Program-made: the position numbers and the translations under genes | Notes under the pieces: model-generated | What the model was told of the DNA's origin: nothing | Seen by the model: the letters and a program-made list of their open reading frames with translations, nothing else | Databases searched by the model: none | Origin: Actinomycetota bacterium | Lineage (GTDB): Bacteria; Actinomycetota; Acidimicrobiia; Acidimicrobiales; MedAcidi-G1 | Length of the DNA stretch: 64,000 bases | Assembly (NCBI GenBank): GCA_014381745.1 | Contig: JACNLA010000018.1 | Coordinates: 1 to 64,000 of the forward strand | Direction of reading: 5' to 3' | Shown: piece by piece, positions 45,527 to 54,651 of the stretch | How the letters are laid out: every line of letters starts with the position of its first letter | Position numbering within the stretch: the stretch's first letter is position 1

Positions 45527-46837
45527 ATGGCCGCTCCTGATGAGAACAGCCCAGACACCTCGACCGCGCCGGTACCCCGACCGCCCTCGGTCGACAGGTT
45601 GGCCCGGGCCATCGCCGACGTGAACCTGCCCCACCCCCTTCTGGTCGATGCCGCACGAACAGCGGTCGCATCGGGCGACCCGGAGACAGCTGAACAGCGG
45701 GCCCGCGATATCGCCGCGGAACAGGCGCGCAGCCTCCTCACCGGGGTGGTGAACGCCACCGGTGTCCTGCTCCACACCAACATGGGACGTTCCCCCTGGA
45801 CCGACCTTCCCGAGGACGCCTCCGACCGCTATTCCAGCCTGGAGTTGGATCTCGACTCGGGTGAGCGGGGCTCCCGCCAGGACAGGGCGCCACGCCTGCT
45901 TGCCCGCGTATGTGGCGCCGAGGCGGCCATGGTCGTGAACAACTGTGCTGCCGCCGTCCTGTTGACGTTGAGTGCCCTTGCCCACGGGAAGGGGGTCGTC
46001 GTCTCACGCGGTGAGCTGGTTGAGATTGGTGGCGGCTTCCGTATCCCCGAGGTGATGGCACAGTCAGGTGCCCACCTGATCGAGGTCGGCACAACCAACC
46101 GAACCCGCCTGGCCGACTTCGAAACCGCTGTCCAAGGTGGAGACATAGCGTTGGCATTGAGCGTGCACCGCTCCAACTACCGGATCACCGGTTTCACCGA
46201 GAGCGTTGCCGCTTCGGCAATGACAGGCCTCGGGGTACCGGTCGTGGCCGACATTGGATCAGGGTTGGTGGACTCGGCCTGCCCATGGCTCACAGATGGT
46301 CCACCTCCGTGGCTTGAAGGTGAACCGGCGGTGCGACAAACCCTCGAGGCAGGGGTCGACCTGGTGACCTTTTCCGGCGACAAGCTTCTGGGTGGCCCAC
46401 AGGCCGGGATCATCGCAGGTAGGGCCGACCTGGTGGCCCAGTGTGCGGCGCATCCACTCGCCAGGGCTCTCCGGCCCGGAAGCCTCATCATGGGCTCTCT
46501 GCAGCAGTTGGCCCTCGCCTACCTGGCCCGCGACGGCCTGACCATTCCGTTCTGGAGAATGGCAACGGTGCCAGTTGACGAGTTGCGGCAGAGGGCGTCG
46601 GCAATCTCGCCGGACCATGCCGCTGACACGATCGCCGTGCCCGGTGGTGGCACGCTTCCCGGCGTGGAGATCCCATCGGCCGGCCTGGTTGTGCAGGGAG
46701 ACCACGTAACCGAGTTGCGAACCGGTACACCACCGGTGATCGCCCGGGTGCACGACGGCTCGACCGTGATAGACCTGCGGACCGTCCACCCCGACGACGA
46801 CGACGTGATCCGTACCGCAGTCGACCGGCTCACGTGA
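45527..46837 (+). CDS. selA: L-seryl-tRNA(Sec) selenium transferase
   Basis: A 436-residue PLP enzyme that converts Ser-tRNA(Sec) to Sec-tRNA(Sec) using selenophosphate. Family motifs: NATGVLLHTNMGR, RLLARVCGAEAAMVVNNCAA in part, GELVEIGGGFRIPEVM, EVGTTNRTRL, VADIGSGL, and the PLP Lys in FSGDKLLGGPQAG. A TATCCT box lies nine bases before the ATG. The selB start is eight bases after the stop, forming a selA-selB operon. SelD, which supplies selenophosphate, is not in the window. Confidence 0.95.
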   Translation: MAAPDENSPDTSTAPVPRPPSVDRLARAIADVNLPHPLLVDAARTAVASGDPETAEQRARDIAAEQARSLLTGVVNATGVLLHTNMGRSPWTDLPEDASDRYSSLELDLDSGERGSRQDRAPRLLARVCGAEAAMVVNNCAAAVLLTLSALAHGKGVVVSRGELVEIGGGFRIPEVMAQSGAHLIEVGTTNRTRLADFETAVQGGDIALALSVHRSNYRITGFTESVAASAMTGLGVPVVADIGSGLVDSACPWLTDGPPPWLEGEPAVRQTLEAGVDLVTFSGDKLLGGPQAGIIAGRADLVAQCAAHPLARALRPGSLIMGSLQQLALAYLARDGLTIPFWRMATVPVDELRQRASAISPDHAADTIAVPGGGTLPGVEIPSAGLVVQGDHVTELRTGTPPVIARVHDGSTVIDLRTVHPDDDDVIRTAVDRLT

Positions 46838-46844
46838 AGAGACA

Positions 46845-48572
46845 ATGCACGTAGTCGCCACGGCCGGGCACGTGGACCACGGCAAGTCCACGCTCGTTCA
46901 GGCGCTGACCGGCACCGACCCCGACAGGTTCTCCGAGGAAAAGGCGAGGGGACTGACAATCGACCTGGGGTTCGCCATGACCACCCTTCCCTCAGGTGTG
47001 ACCCTCTCGCTGGTAGACGTTCCCGGGCACATCCGGTTCATCAAGAACATGCTGGCCGGAGTCGGCGCTGTCGATGCCTGCCTCTTCGTCGTGGCAGCCA
47101 CCGAGGGTTGGAAACCGCAGTCCGAGGAACATCTCCGAATCCTTGAACTGCTCGGCGTGGGTCACGGCGTCGTCGCCCTGACCAAAGTCGGTCCGGCAGA
47201 ACCTGACCTCACTGACCTGGCGCGGCTGGAGATCGAAGAACAGGTGGCAGGTACCTTCCTCGAGGGCGCCCCTGTCATTGCGGTCGACTCCCCTACCGGT
47301 CTGGGCCTGGCCGATCTTGTGTCGGCGATCGACGAGATGCTCGCCTCGACGCCGGCGTCTATTGACCATGACCGGCCACGGCTCTGGATCGACAGGGCCT
47401 TTGCTGCCACCGGAGCCGGGACCGTCGTCACCGGCACGCTCACCGGCGGACATCTGCAGGTCGGAGATGAGCTGGAGTTGAACCCCGGAGGCAGGAAGGT
47501 CCGGGTGCGGAGCCTCCAGAGCCACCACGCCGAGCACGGTGAGCTTCCACCCGGAACACGGTGCGCCGTGAACCTTGTAGGCGTCTCCCACGATGAGGTG
47601 GTCCGGGGTGACGTGTTGACACGACCGGGCCAGTGGCACATGACAACCGTCGTGGACGCCTCGCTACAGGTCCTGGGCCGCCTCGACCACCCTGTCTCAC
47701 GCCGAGGCGCCCACGTCGTCTACCTGGGTGCCGGCGAGCACCCGTGCAGGCTGAGGGTTCTGGGCCCCGACAAGATCGAACCTGCATCGACGGGATCGGT
47801 GCGCCTGTTCCTCCCGCGGCCCCTTCCGCTCCTCCCGGGCGACAGGTTTGTACTGAGGGAGAGTGGCCGATCCGAAACCCTCGGTGGGGGAGAGATCCTT
47901 GACGTCGATCCACGTGAGCGCGCCTCCAGGGCAAGGCCCGACAGGTCGGTCGACAGGGTTATCAGCGAGAGAGGCTGGGTCTCGACCGAAGATCTGCTTC
48001 GTCTGACGGGCACGAGCCGGGAGCCGACCGTGGCCAACTGGGTGGTCGACCCAACCGTCTTGAGCGACACGCTTGAGCGGCTCAGGGAGGCAGTGGACGA
48101 GGCCGGACCGCTGGGACTCGACATTGCCGCCCTCGATGAACACGAGCGGGCTGCCGCCGAGATGCTGTCTGGTGCCGTCCTGGACGGCGGACGGCTGACG
48201 GCAGCGGGTGCAGCAGATCCGCTGGCAGACCATCCCTTCGCCCAACTCCTGGCTGCTTCACCCTTCGCTCCACCCACACCCGATGGGGTCGACAGGGCCG
48301 AACTGCGCGAGATGGTCAGGCGGGGGGTGGTGACCGAACAGGACGGTGTGTTCTTCGCCGCCTCAGCCGTGGATGATGCCGCGATGCTTGCGGCACGGCT
48401 GCTGGTCGAATCACCCGAAGGGTTCACCGTGTCCGCCTTCAGGGAGGCCGCCGGGAACACCCGCAAACACGCAATGCCGCTACTCGCCCGGCTTGATGGA
48501 ACTGGAATCACGCGACGGCGAGGCGATGTTCGGGTTGCCGGACCGCGCCTACCCGTGACCGGCGACGGCTGA
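46845..48572 (+). CDS. selB: Selenocysteine-specific elongation factor
   Basis: A 575-residue EF-Tu-like GTPase with C-terminal winged helices, which delivers Sec-tRNA to UGA codons next to a SECIS hairpin. G1 is GHVDHGKST, switch 1 KARGLTIDLGFA, and G3 DVPGH. G4 reads ALTKVGPAE, so the guanine-specifying Asp of (N/T)KxD is Gly. Domains II-III follow, and the last ~230 residues (from about SERGWVSTEDLLRLTG) form the winged helices. Complete at near-normal length. Confidence 0.94.
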   Translation: MHVVATAGHVDHGKSTLVQALTGTDPDRFSEEKARGLTIDLGFAMTTLPSGVTLSLVDVPGHIRFIKNMLAGVGAVDACLFVVAATEGWKPQSEEHLRILELLGVGHGVVALTKVGPAEPDLTDLARLEIEEQVAGTFLEGAPVIAVDSPTGLGLADLVSAIDEMLASTPASIDHDRPRLWIDRAFAATGAGTVVTGTLTGGHLQVGDELELNPGGRKVRVRSLQSHHAEHGELPPGTRCAVNLVGVSHDEVVRGDVLTRPGQWHMTTVVDASLQVLGRLDHPVSRRGAHVVYLGAGEHPCRLRVLGPDKIEPASTGSVRLFLPRPLPLLPGDRFVLRESGRSETLGGGEILDVDPRERASRARPDRSVDRVISERGWVSTEDLLRLTGTSREPTVANWVVDPTVLSDTLERLREAVDEAGPLGLDIAALDEHERAAAEMLSGAVLDGGRLTAAGAADPLADHPFAQLLAASPFAPPTPDGVDRAELREMVRRGVVTEQDGVFFAASAVDDAAMLAARLLVESPEGFTVSAFREAAGNTRKHAMPLLARLDGTGITRRRGDVRVAGPRLPVTGDG

Positions 48573-48584
48573 CCGCTCTACGGT

Positions 48585-48845
48585 TCAGGCTGAGAGACCG
48601 ATCAGCGCCCTGCGCTCGCGTTCGTTGGTGCCGCCCCAGACCCCGTGGACCTCACGGATTCCGACTGCATAGTCGAGACAACTCGTCAGCACGGGACACT
48701 GCGAACAAACGGCCTTGGCCCGCACCTCACGTCGCTGCTTCTCGTCTCGCCTCTCACCTCGGCCGGGTGGGAAGAACTCCCCGGCACCGGGCCCGCGGCA
48801 GGCGGCACTCGCCTGCCACTGGCTGCAGGTCAGATCACCAGCCAT
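48585..48845 (-). CDS. WhiB-family iron-sulfur regulator
   Basis: An 86-residue Wbl protein, actinobacteria-specific. Four cluster cysteines are at ACRG (Cys16), AVCSQC (47, 50) and TSC (56), followed by GVWGGTNERERR, the turn and basic DNA-contacting segment. The ATG at 48845 has AGGGGG six bases upstream. Convergent with selB. Which Wbl subclass it is cannot be fixed by eye. Confidence 0.93.
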   Translation of the reverse strand: MAGDLTCSQWQASAACRGPGAGEFFPPGRGERRDEKQRREVRAKAVCSQCPVLTSCLDYAVGIREVHGVWGGTNERERRALIGLSA

Positions 48846-48937
48846 GCACAACCCCCTTAGTCTGTGCCACCGAACCTAGAACGCCCGGCCTGTCGCCACA
48901 AGAGGAGGCGCTCGATCATCGCGCCAGCCGTGGCGAG

Positions 48938-50227
48938 TCAGCTCTTGGCCGCGCGCTCCCTGTGGTCGCGCGCCGCACCGACCTCCGGCTCTACCTCCAG
49001 CCACAGCCCCTCGACAGCGACGACCCTGATCGGCTCTCCCGGCTGGATCGGTGTTGCCCGGTTTGTGCGGGCCTTCCAGACAGCTCCGCGGACCTCGACG
49101 GTTCCGTTTGGCGAGAGATGATCGACCGCTGATCCGGCCTCTCCGATTATCCACTCCCGCCCAATGGTCGGGGTTGAGAACCGGGTCCGCACCATTGTCG
49201 GCATCCCGCCGGCCAGGCCCATCGCTGTCCCGACCACCCCGGCAATCAGGGCGATCCAACCAACCGGTGTCCCGTCGTACAGGAACAGGGAACCAACAAC
49301 GAGGCTGACCGTACCGATAACGGTCCATGCCCGGGGCACTCCAGCCTGGATGTCGATGGCGTAGCCGATCATGGCAAAGACCAGAATCCCGACCGCCCAG
49401 GCCCTCCCGGGAAGAACCGCAATGCCGTAGGAGGCCAACAACAGGGATGCGGCGCCGATCACACCGGCTATTCCGACACCGGCGGTAAAGAGTTCAAATA
49501 CCAGGAGCCCCATGCCGACCAGAAGGAGGAGATAGGCGACAGGTGGGCTGGCAACGGTGTGAAATACCTGGTCGACGATGCTGAGTTGTCGAAACCGGGT
49601 CCGGGTAACAGGCTCGACCATCGGCTTGTCGCCGGAGTCGTCTACCAGAACCTCGAATCCGTCGAGCCCGACGAGGTGCTCAAGCAACACCGGTGCGGAT
49701 CGGGCCAGGCCCCGGCTGACTGCCTCCTGGTAGCCGACCGTCGAACCAACCAGGTCTGAATCGGCGGGAAGGCCGAACGCTGTGCCGAACCTCTCCGGAG
49801 AAAGAGCCTGTTCACCAAGGTCTCCGATACGGGAACCCGGTGCAATCCCAATGTCGTCGCCGAGGGCCACCAGCTGCGCGGCCTGGCCAGTGACCTCAGC
49901 TCCGGCCGGTCCAATCCAGAATGACACGGTCACCGGGGAGGCAACTATCAGGTTTGCCAGGCCCGCCAGGTCGTCATCGCCGACGACAGCGCCCTGACTG
50001 TCGATCTGAAAGACCACGGCGAGCGTCGTGGCAGGGTCGGCCCCACGCAGGGTCTCGGCCATCATCTCCGTAAGCACGGGATCCAACAGACCGTTCACCT
50101 CGACCACGTCGACGGTCCTCACCTCGTGGCCATCGGCTTCGTGGCTGTCTCCGTGGGCCGCTACGGATCCGGCCAGAAAAAACTGGGCACCGATCGCGAG
50201 GAGAACAACTGCGGTAACCCGGTACAC
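48938..50227 (-). CDS. NfeD-family membrane protein with serine-less protease-like domain
   Basis: About 429 residues. Signal peptide (VTAVVLLAIGAQFFLAG), a ClpP/1510-N-like domain (VDVVEVNGLLDPVLTEMM to IGIAPGSRIGDLG), four to six membrane spans, and a C-terminal OB-fold NfeD domain (EVRGAVWKARTNRATPIQPG). In 1510-N proteases the nucleophile lies in GARAASAGTY; here the matching stretch GAEVTGQAAQLV has no Ser. It is probably a scaffold rather than a protease, near membrane microdomains. GTG 50227 is chosen because the longer frame overlaps the STAS gene. Confidence 0.8.
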   Translation of the reverse strand: MYRVTAVVLLAIGAQFFLAGSVAAHGDSHEADGHEVRTVDVVEVNGLLDPVLTEMMAETLRGADPATTLAVVFQIDSQGAVVGDDDLAGLANLIVASPVTVSFWIGPAGAEVTGQAAQLVALGDDIGIAPGSRIGDLGEQALSPERFGTAFGLPADSDLVGSTVGYQEAVSRGLARSAPVLLEHLVGLDGFEVLVDDSGDKPMVEPVTRTRFRQLSIVDQVFHTVASPPVAYLLLLVGMGLLVFELFTAGVGIAGVIGAASLLLASYGIAVLPGRAWAVGILVFAMIGYAIDIQAGVPRAWTVIGTVSLVVGSLFLYDGTPVGWIALIAGVVGTAMGLAGGMPTMVRTRFSTPTIGREWIIGEAGSAVDHLSPNGTVEVRGAVWKARTNRATPIQPGEPIRVVAVEGLWLEVEPEVGAARDHRERAAKS

Positions 50228-50243
50228 GGTGGTGGTCGGAGTC

Positions 50244-50594
50244 TCAGGTGGATTCAGGCTCGCCGAGGGCCAGCACGGCCTCCTCGACTGATTCCATGAC
50301 CGGAACGATCCGATCGAAACCCGTTGTGTGCAGCAGCCTCGTAAGCGCCGGCCTGTTGCATGCCACGGCCACATCTCCGTCGTTCTCCCGGGCCCGCCTG
50401 ATTCCGCCAATCAGTGCACCCAGCCCGGCGGAGTCCATGAACGGAACGTCGGAGAGGTCGACAAGAACGAACTTCTCCTCACCCAGCTCGGTGAGCGCCT
50501 CGCGGAACTGGGCGACGGTGTAGGCATCGAGTTCTCCCGCTGGGCGACAGAGCACATATCCGTCGTGACGTTCGACCGTGATCTCCAGCACCAT
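50244..50594 (-). CDS. STAS-domain anti-sigma factor antagonist
   Basis: A 116-residue STAS protein with LVDLSDVPFMDSAGLGALIG; the Ser in DSAGL is the expected phospho-site. The ATG at 50594 has AAGGAG three bases upstream, better than the longer frame. Unlike the STAS gene at 27.5 kb, no RsbW-like kinase is beside it; it is 16 bases before the NfeD gene and divergent from a receiver gene. Confidence 0.86.
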   Translation of the reverse strand: MVLEITVERHDGYVLCRPAGELDAYTVAQFREALTELGEEKFVLVDLSDVPFMDSAGLGALIGGIRRARENDGDVAVACNRPALTRLLHTTGFDRIVPVMESVEEAVLALGEPEST

Positions 50595-50727
50595 CGACTC
50601 CTTGTCGGTTGCGTGTACCCGCAGTCGGATCGTAGACCGGTTGAGCGCACTTGGCCCACCGTCATCAAATATTTCGGCCCGTGTCATCAGTCACCAACGT
50701 TCAGTGACGACCGATACGATCGCGGCC

Positions 50728-51102
50728 GTGTCGACAGTTCTGGTGGCCACAGCAGCCGATCACATCCACGACGAGGTGGAGGCGTCGCTCGGGGGCCGGA
50801 ACCAGATGGTGCGCGTAACAGCCGGAAGCGAGGTCCTCAAGGCGGTCCGTGAACATGACCCGGACCTCGTGGTCCTGGATCTCCAGATCGGCAACATGGG
50901 CGGGATGGCCGCCTGCCTGGACCTCAGACTCGAGCAGCGTGCTGACCGCATTCCGACCCAGCGTGTGCTGATGCTGCTTGACCGCGACGCGGACACCTGG
51001 CTAGCTGGTCAGGCCGAGGCCGACGCGTGGATCGTCAAGCCGTTGAATCCGATCGAACTTCGACAGACGGCATCTGACGTGCTGGCAAGAGACGCAACCT
51101 GA
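50728..51102 (+). CDS. Stand-alone response-regulator receiver
   Basis: A 124-residue CheY-like domain. VLVATAADHIHDEVEASLGG is beta1-alpha1, the phospho-acceptor Asp is in LVVLDLQIGNMGG, and the conserved Lys in WIVKPLNPIELR. There is no output domain. A TACGAT box at 50715-50720 is seven bases before the GTG, so it is probably leaderless. It may feed the nearby STAS protein; this is inference from position. Confidence 0.83.
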   Translation: MSTVLVATAADHIHDEVEASLGGRNQMVRVTAGSEVLKAVREHDPDLVVLDLQIGNMGGMAACLDLRLEQRADRIPTQRVLMLLDRDADTWLAGQAEADAWIVKPLNPIELRQTASDVLARDAT

Positions 51103-51178
51103 CTGTCAGAGAGTCCGCCTCCGGACACAATCCGGTCCGACAGATGAAGCCCTGCGGCGGTACCCTTCTCGACCTACA

Positions 51179-51255
51179 CGGGTAGTGGCGCAGGTTGGTA
51201 GCGCGCCTCGTTCGGGACGAGGAGGTCGTGGGTTCAAATCCCGCCTACCCGACCA
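51179..51255 (+). tRNA. tRNA-Pro (anticodon CGG)
   Basis: 77 bases including encoded CCA. The acceptor CGGGTAG pairs with CTACCCG. The anticodon arm is CCTCG-TTCGGGA-CGAGG with CGG as anticodon, and the T arm is GTGGG-TTCAAAT-CCCGC. No duplicated 3' end is seen nearby, so no integration is evident. Confidence 0.96.
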
Positions 51256-51265
51256 CCGGCCTCCG

Positions 51266-52768
51266 TCAGATTTCTGATGACTCAGGGTCGCGAAGGGTGA
51301 GCATCCCGTGGGGGGTGGCCAGACGACGGGCCAGGGTCTCGTCGTCGCTGGTCATACGCCAGTTCAGCAGTTCTGCCGCGTATCGGACCATCTCCGGGTG
51401 GTCGTGGAGCGGTCTGGTCTCGTCGGGGTCAGACTCCAGGTCGTAATAGATCGGCGGCATTCCAGCAAAGTGGACGTACTTTCCTGACCGGTCCCGGTGC
51501 ACCGCCAGGTTGCATGCGGTCAGCGGCAGGCCGGCCTCACGGGCGAACACCCTGAAGTCAAACTCCCAGTGGGTCGACGTACGCCAGCCCTCAGCACCTC
51601 CACCCTCCAGGAATGACCGTAGGGAGCGCCCCTGGCACTGGGCCGGCACGGGCAGGCCGGCCAGGTCCAGAATCGTGGGCATGAGGTCGACGTTCTCGGT
51701 GAACTCGTCAACTACCAGGCCTGCCGGCCCACTCAGGGCCGGGTACCGGACGATCAGAGGGATGTGGTACGCCTGATCGTGGAAGCCCAACTTTGACATC
51801 AGGCCGTGGTCACCCAGGAACTCGCCGTGGTCCGAGGAAAAGACCACGATCGTGTCCTCATCGACCGACAGTTCCGAGAGGGTGTCCAGCAGGCGACCCA
51901 CCTGGTGGTCGACCTCTGCGAGCATCCCGTAGTAGGTGGCCCGGAGCTGTCTCAGGTCCAGCGGATCGGCAGGCGGGTTGGTCAGGCCCCAGGTGGACAT
52001 CATCTGGAGGAACGGATGATCAGCCTCCGTGGTTGGAATCGACTCGGGCACGTCGGCCGGGTCGAACATGTCGTTGTAGGGCTCGGGAACGGTGAACGGC
52101 GGATGTGGTCTGTACAACGAAACGTGCAGGAACCACGGATCATCCTCTTCCACCAGTTCCCCGATGTGGTCTATTGCGGAATCCACCACGAATGCCGTCT
52201 CGGTCTCGTCGGCTGAGAAGGGTGGAGGCGCCCATGAGGTCCCCCTTCCGGAGGGCACCTCGACATCCTCCCTGGGACGGAGGAACCTGGTGCGGTCCGA
52301 GATGTCGTGTCCACGCCCCTCAAGCCAGTAGTACCAGGCCTCCCGGTGCTCGGGGAGGAGCAGGGTCTCCTCGTACCCCGGCAGCGGACCCTCGTAGTCG
52401 AGCAGTCGTGGGTCGTCTTCGGTGGTGGTTCGCGGATCGATGGTGGTGTCCGTGTAACCGTAGAGATGGGGCACGTAGCCGCCGGTTCTGGCCTCGAGAG
52501 CCAGGTTGGTAAGTCGGGCATCGAGAGGGGTGCCGTTGAACACGGACCTGTGGGTATGCAGGTAGGTGCCGGTGTGGATGCTGGCCCGGCTGGGCCCACA
52601 CGGCGAAGCCTGGCCGTGATGGAGTGGAAACCTCACACCCTCAGCCGCCAGCGAGTCCAACCGCGGCGTTCGCACCAGGGGATGGCCCGCAGCACCTAGG
52701 CAGTCGCCCCGCCACTGGTCTGCCACGATGAACAGGACGTTCGGGCGACGGGGTTCGGTGCCGGACAT
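51266..52768 (-). CDS. Type I sulfatase / alkaline-phosphatase-superfamily hydrolase
   Basis: A 500-residue cytosolic-looking sulfatase (no signal peptide). [16 protein letters not shown] holds the metal ligand Asp. The formylglycine motif is SPCGPSRAS, with Cys as precursor of the catalytic aldehyde. [13 protein letters not shown] gives further metal ligands. It may cleave sulfate, phosphonate or choline esters; choline-sulfatase and PMH relatives share this look. It would need a formylglycine-generating enzyme, not seen here. Confidence 0.87.
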   Translation of the reverse strand: MSGTEPRRPNVLFIVADQWRGDCLGAAGHPLVRTPRLDSLAAEGVRFPLHHGQASPCGPSRASIHTGTYLHTHRSVFNGTPLDARLTNLALEARTGGYVPHLYGYTDTTIDPRTTTEDDPRLLDYEGPLPGYEETLLLPEHREAWYYWLEGRGHDISDRTRFLRPREDVEVPSGRGTSWAPPPFSADETETAFVVDSAIDHIGELVEEDDPWFLHVSLYRPHPPFTVPEPYNDMFDPADVPESIPTTEADHPFLQMMSTWGLTNPPADPLDLRQLRATYYGMLAEVDHQVGRLLDTLSELSVDEDTIVVFSSDHGEFLGDHGLMSKLGFHDQAYHIPLIVRYPALSGPAGLVVDEFTENVDLMPTILDLAGLPVPAQCQGRSLRSFLEGGGAEGWRTSTHWEFDFRVFAREAGLPLTACNLAVHRDRSGKYVHFAGMPPIYYDLESDPDETRPLHDHPEMVRYAAELLNWRMTSDDETLARRLATPHGMLTLRDPESSEI

Positions 52769-52840
52769 CGCGGAATCATTGCAGACCCGTCGTAATGGTT
52801 CGACTTATCCGCACCGGGCGACCAGCAGTAGTGTCACCCG

Positions 52841-53743
52841 ATGGCCGCTCTCCCCTCGTTCATTCCCACGTCAGGCCGACGACTGGGGCTGCTGCTGGCG
52901 GCAACCGGAATGTTCCTCGTCTCAACCGATGCCGTGCTCATACGCCTCGCCGGCGTTGACGGTGCAACGATCGCCTTCATGAGCGGGCTCTGGTCGACAC
53001 CGGTCATGTGGGCGTTTGCCACCAGGAGCCTGGGCCGGAACCTTGGCACCCGGTTCCGTGAATACCGGAACCCCCTCGTCCTGACCGGGATCATGGGTGC
53101 GATTAGTACCACGGCGTTCGTGACCGCAATAACTAAGACCGAGGTGGCGAACGTGGTTGCGATTATCGGTGCTGCGCCGATCTTTGCCGCCGTCACAGCG
53201 CGGATCGCCCTGAAGGAACACACCTCTGGACGAACGTGGCTGGCCATTGCCGGAGCCATCTCGGGGATCCTCGTCATCGTCGGCGGATCGATGGCCGGTG
53301 GCGGCGCCACAGGAGACCTCCTTGCGATCGGTGCGATAACCGCCTTCGGGATGAACCTGACGATCTGGCGGCGGCACCCGGACATGCCACGGGTGCTGAT
53401 CGTCGCCATGACCGCTATCTGCACCGTTGCCCTGACGGCCTTCCTGGCAAACCCCTTCAGCCTCGACCGCTCGGGCCTTCTGGCCACGTTGGCCATGGGT
53501 GCCATCTTCGGGCCAACGGCCAGGTTCTGTATGACGACGGCGACCCGACACGCCTCAGCAGCCGAGGTGAGCCTCTTCACCCCGGTGGAGACCATCTCTG
53601 CGACCCTGTGGGCATGGCTGTGGTTTGACGAGGTACCGGCGACCCTCACCTTCGTGGGCGGAGCCGTTGTGCTCGCCGCTGTCTTCTACGGTATTACCGG
53701 TCCGGCCCGCGAGACCGCACCACCACCAACTGCACACACCTGA
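52841..53743 (+). CDS. EamA/DMT-family transporter
   Basis: 300 residues with ten hydrophobic segments in two EamA repeats; typical pieces are GATIAFMSGLWSTPVMW, VVAIIGAAPIFAAVTARIAL and AEVSLFTPVETISATLWAWL. Substrate unknown, likely a small metabolite exporter. A TAGTGT box six bases before the ATG suggests leaderless expression. Divergent from the sulfatase. Confidence 0.85.
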   Translation: MAALPSFIPTSGRRLGLLLAATGMFLVSTDAVLIRLAGVDGATIAFMSGLWSTPVMWAFATRSLGRNLGTRFREYRNPLVLTGIMGAISTTAFVTAITKTEVANVVAIIGAAPIFAAVTARIALKEHTSGRTWLAIAGAISGILVIVGGSMAGGGATGDLLAIGAITAFGMNLTIWRRHPDMPRVLIVAMTAICTVALTAFLANPFSLDRSGLLATLAMGAIFGPTARFCMTTATRHASAAEVSLFTPVETISATLWAWLWFDEVPATLTFVGGAVVLAAVFYGITGPARETAPPPTAHT

Positions 53744-53746
53744 TCA

Positions 53747-54244
53747 ATGGACTACACAGACGACCCGGTACTCGACCACCTGGCCACGCTCGGTGTTGAG
53801 CACGAGGTGATGGCCTGCGACCCCGACCTGGCCGACACGGCACTTTTCTGTGAGGCCTACGGTGTCGACCCTTCCGACTCGGCGAACGCCATCCTCGTGG
53901 CCGGCAGGGCCGACCCCCGCCCCCACGCGCTCTGCCTGGTTCTGGCGACTTGCAGGCTGGACGTGAACGGCGTTGTCAGGAAGCGACTCGGAACCCGTAA
54001 GGCGTCCTTCGCCGGTGCCGACGAGACCGCCGAACTGACGGGAATGCTCATCGGCGGTGTCACCCCCTTCGGCCTCCCCATCCCGGTCCCGATCTGGATC
54101 GACTCCAGGGTCATGGAACGAGCGAAGGTCGTCATAGGTGGAGGCTCACGTGACCGCAAGATCCGCCTCGCGCCGGAGTACCTACTGGCGGTGCCGGGAG
54201 CCGAGGTGGTCGAGAACCTGTCCAAGGTGACCCCGCCTGGCTGA
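53747..54244 (+). CDS. YbaK/ProX-type aminoacyl-tRNA deacylase
   Basis: 165 residues with LGVEHEVMACDPDLADTA, the Lys-centred VNGVVRKRLGTRKASFA, and GGVTPFGLPIPVPIWID, all of the YbaK/Cys-tRNA(Pro)-deacylase fold. It probably removes misacylated amino acids from tRNA in trans. Starts three bases after the EamA stop, so co-transcribed. Confidence 0.87.
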   Translation: MDYTDDPVLDHLATLGVEHEVMACDPDLADTALFCEAYGVDPSDSANAILVAGRADPRPHALCLVLATCRLDVNGVVRKRLGTRKASFAGADETAELTGMLIGGVTPFGLPIPVPIWIDSRVMERAKVVIGGGSRDRKIRLAPEYLLAVPGAEVVENLSKVTPPG

Positions 54245-54267
54245 CACGGGAAACGTCGGAACCCCGG

Positions 54268-54573
54268 TCAGGTGCTGTCGCTGCCGGTCAGGTGGGCTGC
54301 CAGGGCGTCGCGGGCTGAGCTGGCGGGAGCCGTGTCAACCATGGTGTGAAGAGACCGGGCCCTGCCCATGACCGACAGCAGGTCGGCTGCAACCGTGTCG
54401 GCCAGACAGAGCAGGTCTATGCGGGAACCCTCGGTGAGCGGGTCGGCAACCAGGCCGTCGATTGCTGGGCCGCAGGCCAGCTCGGCTCGGACCAACTTGA
54501 CGGCGGCAGCCTCCAACTCGTCGAGCGCGTCCAGCGCCCTCAGCACGTTGGTGGCCTCCGAGTCGGTCAACAT
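54268..54573 (-). CDS. Small helical protein of unknown function
   Basis: 101 residues from ATG 54573, almost all alpha-helical (LRALDALDELEAAAVKLVRA; DLLCLADTVAADLLSVMG). I do not recognise it. Codon use looks normal for the window. Convergent with the YbaK gene and divergent from the MazG-like gene. Confidence 0.45.
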   Translation of the reverse strand: MLTDSEATNVLRALDALDELEAAAVKLVRAELACGPAIDGLVADPLTEGSRIDLLCLADTVAADLLSVMGRARSLHTMVDTAPASSARDALAAHLTGSDST

Positions 54574-54651
54574 TGCCCAAAGTGTGGGCCACGGGCCACG
54601 CGCTGACAGGGATACCCCGGCCGGCATCGGACAGGCCATACGGTCCGCCGT

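Noticed and set aside
45527-48572. In-window selenoprotein with in-frame TGA
   Set aside because: I looked at gene ends and gaps for homology continuing past TGA and found none; this was by eye and not exhaustive.
51179-52768. tRNA-Pro as an integration site with the sulfatase as cargo
   Set aside because: No integrase, no duplicated tRNA 3' end and no composition shift were seen.
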